Assembly: GCF_013155335.1 (NCBI RefSeq)
Contig: NZ_JABJQZ010000008.1
Location: 310,001-374,000 of the forward strand
From: Nocardioides sp. zg-1230
Lineage (GTDB): Bacteria > Actinomycetota > Actinomycetes > Propionibacteriales > Nocardioidaceae
DNA length: 64,000 nt
Direction: 5' to 3'
Below are positions 52,070 through 58,583 of this stretch, in pieces. The notes under the pieces are model-generated. The model saw only the letters and a list, made by a program, of their open reading frames with translations, was not told where the DNA came from and made no database searches. Both the position numbers and the translations under genes were made by a program. Every line of letters begins with the position of its first letter. Positions within the stretch are counted from its first letter, which is position 1.

Positions 52070-53018
52070 AGGCCCAGAGCTGCCCGTCGAGCCGGTCCTC
52101 GGCCTCGTCGATGGTGCCCTCGTAGGCGCCGGTGGAGAGGTACTTCCAGCCGCCGTCGCACACCACGAAGGCGATGTCGGCGCGCTCGCCGGCCTTGACG
52201 GCCTTCGCCGCCTGGCCGAGGGCGGCGTGGAGGATCGCGCCGGTGGAGATGCCGGCGAAGATGCCCTCGAGCTCGAGCAGCTCGCGCACCCGGCGTACGG
52301 CGTCGCGCGGGCCGACGCTGAAGCGCGAGTCGATCAGCGAGGCGTCGTAGAGCTCGGGCACGAACCCCTCGTCGAGGTTGCGCAGGCCGTAGACGAGCTC
52401 GCCGTAGCGCGGCTCGGCGGCCACGATGCGTACGTCGGGCTTGGCGCTGCGGAAGTAGCGCGAGACGCCCATGAGCGTGCCGGTGGTGCCGAGCCCGGCG
52501 ACGAAGTGGGTGATGCCGGGGAGGTCGGCGAGGAGCTCGGGTCCGGTGCCCTCCTCGTGCGCGAGGGCGTTGGCCTCGTTGCCGTACTGGTAGAGCATCA
52601 CCCAGTCGGGGTGCTCCCCCGCGACCTGCTTGGCGACCCGGACGGCCTCGTTGGACCCGCCGGCGGCCGGGGAGGAGACGATCTCGGCGCCCCACATGCG
52701 CAGCAGCTGGCGCCGCTCCTCGGACGTGTTCTCCGGCATCACGCAGACGATGCGGTAGCCCTTGAGCTTGGCCGCCATGGCGAGCGAGATGCCGGTGTTG
52801 CCGCTCGTCGGCTCGAGGATCGTGCAGCCGGGACGCAGGACGCCGTCCTTCTCGGCCTGCTCGATCATCTTCAGGGCCGGCCGGTCCTTGATGGAGCCGG
52901 TCGGGTTGCGGTCCTCGAGCTTGGCCCAGAGACGTACGTCCGGGCTGGGCGAGAGCCGCGGCAGCCCCACGAGGGGGGTGTTGCCGACCGAGTCGAGCAG
53001 GTTGTCGAAGCGGGCCAT
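52068..53018 (-). CDS. cysM: CysO-dependent cysteine synthase (CysM)
   Basis: This 316-residue PLP enzyme of the cysteine synthase family has the PLP lysine in NPTGSIKDRPAL near residue 45, the phosphate-binding loop GTTGT near 178, and SGNTG near 80. In mycobacteria CysM accepts sulfide from the thiocarboxylated carrier CysO and O-phosphoserine. The cysO and mec genes directly upstream make that function likely here. The ATG at 53018 lies four bases after the cysO stop. Confidence 0.93.
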   Translation of the reverse strand: MARFDNLLDSVGNTPLVGLPRLSPSPDVRLWAKLEDRNPTGSIKDRPALKMIEQAEKDGVLRPGCTILEPTSGNTGISLAMAAKLKGYRIVCVMPENTSEERRQLLRMWGAEIVSSPAAGGSNEAVRVAKQVAGEHPDWVMLYQYGNEANALAHEEGTGPELLADLPGITHFVAGLGTTGTLMGVSRYFRSAKPDVRIVAAEPRYGELVYGLRNLDEGFVPELYDASLIDSRFSVGPRDAVRRVRELLELEGIFAGISTGAILHAALGQAAKAVKAGERADIAFVVCDGGWKYLSTGAYEGTIDEAEDRLDGQLWA

Positions 53019-53022
53019 CCGG

Positions 53023-53313
53023 TCAGCGGGCCCCACCGGCGACGGCGGGGAGGACGACGACCTGGTCGCCGTCGGAGAGCTCGGCGTCGAGGCCGCCCAT
53101 GAAGCGGACGTCCTCGTCGTTGATGTAGACGTTGACGAAGCGGCGCAGGTCGATCGAGCCGGACTTGTCCTCGACGAGGCGGTCCTTGATGCCGGGGTGG
53201 TTGCCGTCCAGGTCGTCGATCAGCGCGGACAGCGTGCCACCCGAGCCCTCGACGGCCTTCGCGCCGTCGGTGTAGGTGCGCAGGATGGTGGGGATCCGGA
53301 CGTCGATGGCCAT
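53023..53313 (-). CDS. cysO: Sulfur carrier protein CysO (MoaD/ThiS family)
   Basis: This 96-residue ubiquitin-like sulfur carrier has the beta-grasp pattern ending DGDQVVVLPAVAGG. The diglycine that is thiocarboxylated is residues 93-94, but two more residues (Ala-Arg) follow before the stop. The chain would need trimming before activation by a MoeZ-type enzyme. The mec gene overlaps its start by one base (TGATG) and encodes a JAMM peptidase that could do this. It donates sulfur to CysM for cysteine synthesis. Confidence 0.92.
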   Translation of the reverse strand: MAIDVRIPTILRTYTDGAKAVEGSGGTLSALIDDLDGNHPGIKDRLVEDKSGSIDLRRFVNVYINDEDVRFMGGLDAELSDGDQVVVLPAVAGGAR

Positions 53314-53750
53314 CAGGGGGTGCTCTCTTCCGTAGCTGGGATCGTGACCTCTTCCTCGGTCACGACGCCGTCGATGATTCTGTATGACCTGAACTCCACG
53401 GGGCCGTCACTATTCCCGTGCTCCCGTGTGCTGACGAGCACGTAGTGGGCGTTGGGCTCGCTGGCCAGGCCGATGTCGGTGCGGCTCGGGTAGGCCTCGG
53501 TGGCGGTGTGGGAGTGGTAGATGACCACCGGTTCCTCGTCGCGGGCGTCCATGTCCTTGTAGAGCGCCAACAGTTCGGTGGAGTCGAACTCGTAGAACGT
53601 CGGGCTGCCCGCGGCGTTGACCATCGGCACGAAGCGCTCGGCGCGGTCGGAGCCCTCGGGCCCCGCGACGACGCCGCACGCCTCGTCAGGGTGGTCGCGC
53701 TTGGCGTGCGCCACGATGGCGTCGCGGATCTCCTGGGCGATGGTCAGCAC
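53313..53750 (-). CDS. mec: JAMM/M67 metallopeptidase (Mec, CysO-cysteine hydrolase)
   Basis: This 145-residue zinc isopeptidase has a perfect JAMM signature: Glu in HPDEACG, then H79, H81, S89 and D92 in HSHTATEAYPSRTD. In mycobacteria Mec releases cysteine from the CysO-cysteine adduct. Here it might also remove the two residues after the CysO diglycine. The GTG at 53750 is placed by a TACCCT -10 box seven bases upstream. It heads the mec-cysO-cysM operon. Confidence 0.93.
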   Translation of the reverse strand: MLTIAQEIRDAIVAHAKRDHPDEACGVVAGPEGSDRAERFVPMVNAAGSPTFYEFDSTELLALYKDMDARDEEPVVIYHSHTATEAYPSRTDIGLASEPNAHYVLVSTREHGNSDGPVEFRSYRIIDGVVTEEEVTIPATEESTP

Positions 53751-53757
53751 GCTGTCA

Positions 53758-53763
53758 AGGGTA
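53758..53763 (-). promoter_or_regulatory. Leaderless -10 box for mec-cysO-cysM
   Basis: TACCCT on the minus strand is followed by seven bases and the GTG at 53750. Confidence 0.5.
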
Positions 53764-53849
53764 GGCAGGCGCCCGATGCGGTTCGTGCGCGTCTCACGTC
53801 GTAACCTGACGACAGAGTGTCTTGACGTCGAGAGATCCGGGGGAAGTCC

Positions 53850-55103
53850 ATGTCGTTGTCGCAGGCGCAGGCGCCGCTGACCCGCCACGGCATCCCGCTC
53901 GAGCGGGACCTGCGCGTCCTGGCGCTCGGCTCGTTCGCCAACCGCTTCGGCGCCGGCGCTGTGATGACGACCAGCGCGCTCTACTTCACCCGGCAGGTGG
54001 GTTTCACCGCCGCCGAGGTGGCCCTCGCGATGGCGGTGGCGGCCGTGGTCGGGATCCTCGTCCAGGTGCCGGCCGGCCAGCTCGGCGACAGCCACGGCCC
54101 GCGCCGCGTCCTGACCGTCTTCATGGTGGGTGCCGCCCTCGCGAGCGCGCTGCCCGTCCTGGCCCGTACGCCGTGGCAGCTCGCGCTGCTGCTGGCCGCG
54201 CTGACGCTCTTCGAACGGTCGGCCGGCTCCGTGCAGCAGGGCGTCATCGCGCAGCTCGCCACAGGCGGGCGCGGCGTGCAGTTCAAGGCCTACCTGCGGG
54301 CGGTGACCAACACCGCGATCGGGCTCGGCTCGGTCTTCGGCGGCGCCGCCCTCGTGGTCGACGAGGCCTGGGCCTACATCTCGGTGTTCGTCCTCAACGC
54401 CGTCTTCACCGGCTTCGCCGCGTGGAACACCACCCGGCTCCCGGAGCTCCCCGCCTACGTCCGGCTCGAGGGCGAGCCGCGGCTCGCCGTGCTGCGCGAC
54501 TGGCCCTACGTCGCCGTCGTCGCGCTGACCGGGCTGTTCTCGCTCCACTTCTTCGTGATGGAGCTGGGCCTGGCGCTCTACATCTCCGAGCGCACCGCCG
54601 CCCCGCCCGTCATGGTCGCCGTGCTGCTGATCATCAACACCGCCTGCGTCGCGCTCTTCCAGGTCAGGCTCTCGCGTCGCGCCGACTCCGTGGAGGCCGG
54701 TGCCCGGGCCCTGGTCCGCGGCGCCGTGTGGATCGCGGCCGGCTTCGCGATCGTGGCGCTGGCCGACCGGGGCGACGCGACTTTCGCCGTCGTGGTGCTC
54801 GTCGTCGGGTCCCTCGTGCACGTCGTGGGCGAGATGATCGGCTCCGGCGGCCAGTGGGGCCTGCAGATGGGCCTCGCCCCCCATGAGCGGCAGGGCCAGT
54901 ACCAGGGCTTCGCCGGGCTCGGCTTCAGCGTCATCGCCGTCGTCGGGCCACCGATCGTGACGCTGCTGTGCGTGGAGATGGGCGAGACCGGCTGGCTGGT
55001 GCTCGCCGCGCTCATGCTCGCGGTCGCCCTCGCCTCGGTGCCGGTATCCCGGTGGGCGCTCGCCTCCCGCGAGCGCTACGGCGTACTGACCCACTCGGGC
55101 TGA
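53850..55103 (+). CDS. Major facilitator superfamily transporter
   Basis: This 417-residue protein has about twelve hydrophobic segments. A motif A-like loop (GQLGDSHGPRRVL) lies between helices 2 and 3, and a smaller loop (LSRRADSVEAGA) in the second half. The family and substrate are not clear; drug or metabolite export is typical. The ATG at 53850 has GGGGGAAG upstream. It is inserted between the cysteine-synthesis operon and the clpS operon, a position without a transporter in the mycobacterial order. Confidence 0.87.
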   Translation: MSLSQAQAPLTRHGIPLERDLRVLALGSFANRFGAGAVMTTSALYFTRQVGFTAAEVALAMAVAAVVGILVQVPAGQLGDSHGPRRVLTVFMVGAALASALPVLARTPWQLALLLAALTLFERSAGSVQQGVIAQLATGGRGVQFKAYLRAVTNTAIGLGSVFGGAALVVDEAWAYISVFVLNAVFTGFAAWNTTRLPELPAYVRLEGEPRLAVLRDWPYVAVVALTGLFSLHFFVMELGLALYISERTAAPPVMVAVLLIINTACVALFQVRLSRRADSVEAGARALVRGAVWIAAGFAIVALADRGDATFAVVVLVVGSLVHVVGEMIGSGGQWGLQMGLAPHERQGQYQGFAGLGFSVIAVVGPPIVTLLCVEMGETGWLVLAALMLAVALASVPVSRWALASRERYGVLTHSG

Positions 55104-55113
55104 TCGGGCCGGG

Positions 55114-56322
55114 CTACACCCAGATCGCGGCCGGGATCTGGTCGGAGAAGACCTCCGGCACCTCGGGGAACGACTCCGAGACCCCGAGCGCGTGTCGGAC
55201 CGCCGTCCAGCCGGCGGCGCAGGCGTCGAGCAGGTCGTCCTCGCCGAAACCGGCACCGCGGAAGAACGCCGGGGCGACGATCCCATGGGCGGCCAGCGCC
55301 TCGCGGCGGGCGCGGGCACCGTCCGCGTCCTTCTTGCGCGCCTGCACGGGCGCCCCTGCCATCCGGGCGAAGCTCACCTCCGGGTGCACCTCGATCACCC
55401 TCGTGCCGGGCCGTCCGCGCACCCACGCGTCGACCTGCAGCACCTTGTCGCGCAGGGCGTACGCCTGGGCGCTGACGCTGGTGCGCCCGCCGGTCGCCGC
55501 GAGGTTGGCCTCGCGTGCCTCGGCGTAGGTCGCGGCCTCGACCGCGGAGCGTACGGGCGTGGAGAACACCGAGGACGCCTTGCCGGTCAGCGCCCGGCGG
55601 GCCTCGGCGTCCGCGAGCCGGCCGCCGCTGTCGGGCAGGCCGATCGGGATGTCGACGGCGACCACGGGCACGTCGTGCTGCTCGCGCACGAGCTCGACCA
55701 GGCCCGCGATGTCCGCGGCGACGAAGACGGACGCCCGCAGGGTGGGGTCCAGGACGACGCCGACCCAGCCGGCCGGGCAGGCGTCCACGCCGAGGACGGG
55801 GGCCGGGGGCCTGAGGACGGGCGGGGGCTCGGCCTCGCCCTGGCCGGCCGGCGCCACGAAGCGGGCCTCACGATCGTCGCCGAGCGCGGCCTCGATGCGG
55901 GCGAGCAGGAGGTCGCTCATGGGCGGGAGCGAGGCGAGCGGCCACCAGCGGACGTCGCTGGACTCGTCGTCGGCGACGTGCGCCTCGCCGGCGACCCACG
56001 TGCAGGCGAAGGTCAGGTCGAGGTAGGCGGCCCGGTCGCCGTTGGCGTGCACGATCTCGGGGTGGACGCCGGTGGAGGCGAGCCGGTCGACCCGGACGCG
56101 TACGCCGGTCTCCTCCGTCACCTCGCGGGCCGCGGCCACCGCGGGCTCCTCGCCGGGGTCGACGATGCCGGTGACCGGGGACCACTGGCCGTTGTCGGAG
56201 CGGCGCACCAGCAGGACCTGGTCGCCGCGACGTACGACCGCGGTGACGGCCGGCAGCCACAGCGGGTGGTCGCTGCCGATCTTGTCCCGGATGGCGACGA
56301 CGAAGTCGGGGACGGGCGTCAT
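55114..56322 (-). CDS. Fusion of a NUDIX hydrolase and a DUF429 predicted nuclease domain
   Basis: This 402-residue protein has two domains. Residues 1-150 are a NUDIX hydrolase with a perfect box at residues 52-74 (G then E58, R66, E67, E70, E71, G73). Residues 185-402 match DUF429, a predicted RNase-H-fold nuclease family, beginning VLGVDACPAGWVGVVLD, then VAVDIPIGLPDSGGRLADAEAR and VIEVHPEVSFARMAG. An Ala/Pro linker joins them. NUDIX enzymes cleave nucleoside diphosphates linked to other groups. The combination suggests nucleotide surveillance, which is speculation. The ATG overlaps the DUF2017 stop by four bases. Confidence 0.85.
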   Translation of the reverse strand: MTPVPDFVVAIRDKIGSDHPLWLPAVTAVVRRGDQVLLVRRSDNGQWSPVTGIVDPGEEPAVAAAREVTEETGVRVRVDRLASTGVHPEIVHANGDRAAYLDLTFACTWVAGEAHVADDESSDVRWWPLASLPPMSDLLLARIEAALGDDREARFVAPAGQGEAEPPPVLRPPAPVLGVDACPAGWVGVVLDPTLRASVFVAADIAGLVELVREQHDVPVVAVDIPIGLPDSGGRLADAEARRALTGKASSVFSTPVRSAVEAATYAEAREANLAATGGRTSVSAQAYALRDKVLQVDAWVRGRPGTRVIEVHPEVSFARMAGAPVQARKKDADGARARREALAAHGIVAPAFFRGAGFGEDDLLDACAAGWTAVRHALGVSESFPEVPEVFSDQIPAAIWV

Positions 56323-56912
56323 CCGGCCGTCAGCGCCTCGACCACCGTCTCCTGGAGGTAGCCGACCCACTCGTAGATGTCGTGCGCCTGCGCGCGCGGG
56401 TCGTCGTCGGGCAGCGAGTGCCAGTAGTGCTCGTCGCCGGCCTCGACGCCGAGTCGGGTGGCGAGGGCGAGGCGGATGTCGGTGAAGGCCCGCATCCAGG
56501 TCTCGGCCTCGGCGTGGGTGAGCTCGACGTCGATGACGAGGCCGTCCTCGGTCAGCTCGGGCGGAAGGCCGGCCTCCTCCAGCGTGTCGATGATCGCCCC
56601 GGCCGCAGCGGCCTTGCCGTCGCGCAGCCCGCCCTCGGTGAACCGTCGGAAGTCGGCCGCGGACTCCTCGTCGTCGGGGTACGCCGTGGGGAACAGGCGC
56701 GCCAGCACCGGGTCGTCGGGGATCGTCGTGGCGCCCGAGAACTCCGCCATCATCGCCTCGAAGGCGTCGGCGGTCGGCGCGGCAGGCTCGGCCCGCTCGT
56801 TGCGCAGCAGCTCGACCATCTGCGAGGCGAGCGAGCGCAGCAGGTCGGCCTCGAAGCCGGTGAAGGTGGCGATGACGTGGCCGGACCTGCGGTGTCGTTC
56901 GAAGCCGCTCAC
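56319..56912 (-). CDS. DUF2017 domain protein
   Basis: This 197-residue soluble protein has GHVIATFTGFEADLLRSLASQMVELL at the N-terminus, LARLFPTAYPDDEESAADFRRFTE in the middle and YEWVGYLQETVVEAL at the end, the pattern of DUF2017. It is almost always next to clpS in actinobacteria (Rv1332 position) and may modulate Clp proteolysis, though no function is established. Start is GTG, one base after the clpS stop. Confidence 0.88.
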   Translation of the reverse strand: MSGFERHRRSGHVIATFTGFEADLLRSLASQMVELLRNERAEPAAPTADAFEAMMAEFSGATTIPDDPVLARLFPTAYPDDEESAADFRRFTEGGLRDGKAAAAGAIIDTLEEAGLPPELTEDGLVIDVELTHAEAETWMRAFTDIRLALATRLGVEAGDEHYWHSLPDDDPRAQAHDIYEWVGYLQETVVEALTAG

Positions 56913-56913
56913 C

Positions 56914-57219
56914 TCAGGATGCCTTCTCCATCGTCGCCCAGAGCCCGTACTCGTGCATCGCCTGCACGTCGCGCTCCATCTCCTCGCGCGTGCCCGTCGA
57001 GACGACCGACTTGCCCTCGGTGTGCACCTCGAGCATCAGCTTCTCGGCCTTCGCCTTGTCGTAGCCGAAGTACTTCTGGAAGACGTAGGAGACGTAGGAC
57101 ATCAGGTTGACCGGGTCGTCCCACACGAGCGTCACCCACGGCTTGGCCAGGAAGGTGATCTCGTCGGGGGTCAGGGTCGGCTCGACCTCTACGGGACTGG
57201 CGGCTGACACATGGTCCAT
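56914..57219 (-). CDS. clpS: ATP-dependent Clp protease adaptor ClpS
   Basis: This 101-residue adaptor delivers N-degron substrates to ClpC or ClpA. It has WVTLVWDDPVNLMSYVSYVFQKYFG (the substrate-pocket Asp-Asp/Asn region) and KLMLEVHTEGKSVV, with a disordered N-terminus. The ATG at 57219 is 18 bases from the divergent pncB start. A CACTGT -10-like box six bases upstream suggests a leaderless message. Confidence 0.94.
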   Translation of the reverse strand: MDHVSAASPVEVEPTLTPDEITFLAKPWVTLVWDDPVNLMSYVSYVFQKYFGYDKAKAEKLMLEVHTEGKSVVSTGTREEMERDVQAMHEYGLWATMEKAS

Positions 57220-57224
57220 CGTGG

Positions 57225-57231
57225 CACAGTG
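57225..57231. promoter_or_regulatory. Overlapping divergent -10 boxes of clpS and pncB
   Basis: On the plus strand CACAGT (57225-57230) plus seven bases reaches the pncB GTG. On the minus strand CACTGT (57231-57226) plus six bases reaches the clpS ATG. The two hexamers share five base pairs, so the promoters should be mutually exclusive at one moment. Confidence 0.5.
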
Positions 57232-57237
57232 TGGGTC

Positions 57238-58527
57238 GTGACAGCCTCAGCGGCGCTCCTGACCGACCACTACGAGCTGACCATGGTCCAGGCGGCGCGC
57301 CAGTCCGGCACGGCCGACCGGAGGGCGGTGTTCGAGCTCTTCCCGCGGCGGCTCCCCGCGGGTCGCCGCTACGGGGTGGTGGCCGGGGTCGGCCGGGCCC
57401 TGGACGCCCTCGAGGACTTCCGCTTCGACGCGGCGACGCTGACCGCGCTCGAGGGCGTCGTCGACCCCGACATGCTCGACTGGCTCGGCTCCTACCGCTT
57501 CTCCGGCGACGTGTGGGGCTACGCCGAGGGCGAGGCCTACTTCCCCTACTCGCCGCTGCTCGTGGTCGAGGGGACCTTCGCCGAGGCCGTCCTGCTCGAG
57601 ACCGTCCTGCTGTCGATCTACAACCACGACTCCGCGATCGCGTCGGCGGCGTCGCGGATGACGCTGGCGGCAGGTGACCGGCCGTGCATCGAGATGGGGT
57701 CGCGGCGGACCCACGAACAGGCGGCGGTGGCTGCCGCGCGGGCGGCGTACGTCGCCGGGTTCGACGCCACCAGCAACCTGGCTGCGCGCGCCCGCTACGG
57801 CGTGCCGTCCACCGGCACCGCGGCCCACTCCTTCACCCTGCTCCACGACGCCGAGGCCGACGCCTTCCGCGCCCAGGTGCAGACGCTCGGGGTCGGCACG
57901 ACGTTGCTCGTCGACACCTACGACGTCACCGAGGCCGTACGCCTCGCGGTCGAGGTGGCCGGCACAGGGCTGGGCGCGGTCCGCCTCGACTCCGGGGACC
58001 TCGGCGAGGTCGCCCGTGACGTGCGCGCCCAGCTCGACGAGCTCGGCGCGAGCGCGACCCGGATCGTGGTGACGAGCGACCTCGACGAGCACGCCATCGC
58101 CGCCCTCGCCGTCGCGCCCGTCGACGCGTACGGCGTCGGGACCCAGCTGGTCACGGGCTCGGGCCACCCGACGTGCGGCTTCGTCTACAAGCTCGTGGCC
58201 CGCGAGGACGCGACCGGCGAGCTGGTGTCGGTGGCGAAGAAGTCGACGGACAAGCAGTCCATCGGCGGTCGGAAGTACGCCCTGCGCCGGCGTGGCCCGA
58301 ACGGGGTGGCGGAGGCCGAGGTCGTCGGGATCGGCGCCGCGCCCGAGGACGACGGAGACGACCGTCCCCTCCTCGTCCCCCTCGTCCGCGACGGAGAGGT
58401 CGTCGGCCGTGCGACGCTCGACGAGGCCCGGGCCCGCCACCGCGCCTCGGTCGCCGAGCTGCCCCGCTCGGTCACGATGATGTCGGCCGGCGAGCCAGTG
58501 ATCCCGACGGTGCATCTCGGCCCGTGA
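57238..58527 (+). CDS. pncB: Nicotinate phosphoribosyltransferase
   Basis: This 429-residue enzyme of NAD salvage converts nicotinate and PRPP to nicotinate mononucleotide. LLTDHYELTMVQAAR near the N-terminus, EGEAYFPYSPLLVVEG, IEMGSRRTHEQAA (with the family Arg/His), DSGDLGEVA and YGVGTQLVTG are present. The GTG at 57238 follows a leaderless -10-like box and matches the family N-terminus. pncA lies 4 kb downstream on the same strand, making the nicotinamide-to-NAD route nearly contiguous. The divergent clpS neighbour is conserved in mycobacteria. Confidence 0.93.
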   Translation: MTASAALLTDHYELTMVQAARQSGTADRRAVFELFPRRLPAGRRYGVVAGVGRALDALEDFRFDAATLTALEGVVDPDMLDWLGSYRFSGDVWGYAEGEAYFPYSPLLVVEGTFAEAVLLETVLLSIYNHDSAIASAASRMTLAAGDRPCIEMGSRRTHEQAAVAAARAAYVAGFDATSNLAARARYGVPSTGTAAHSFTLLHDAEADAFRAQVQTLGVGTTLLVDTYDVTEAVRLAVEVAGTGLGAVRLDSGDLGEVARDVRAQLDELGASATRIVVTSDLDEHAIAALAVAPVDAYGVGTQLVTGSGHPTCGFVYKLVAREDATGELVSVAKKSTDKQSIGGRKYALRRRGPNGVAEAEVVGIGAAPEDDGDDRPLLVPLVRDGEVVGRATLDEARARHRASVAELPRSVTMMSAGEPVIPTVHLGP

Positions 58528-58571
58528 CCTGAGCCCCCTCTTTTCCGGTGCCCGGCGGGCCCACCGGCTGT

Positions 58572-58577
58572 CATGAT
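58572..58577 (+). promoter_or_regulatory. Leaderless -10 box for the LAL regulator
   Basis: CATGAT is followed by six bases and the ATG at 58584. It differs from TANNNT at the first base. Confidence 0.4.
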
Positions 58578-58583
58578 GCCGGG

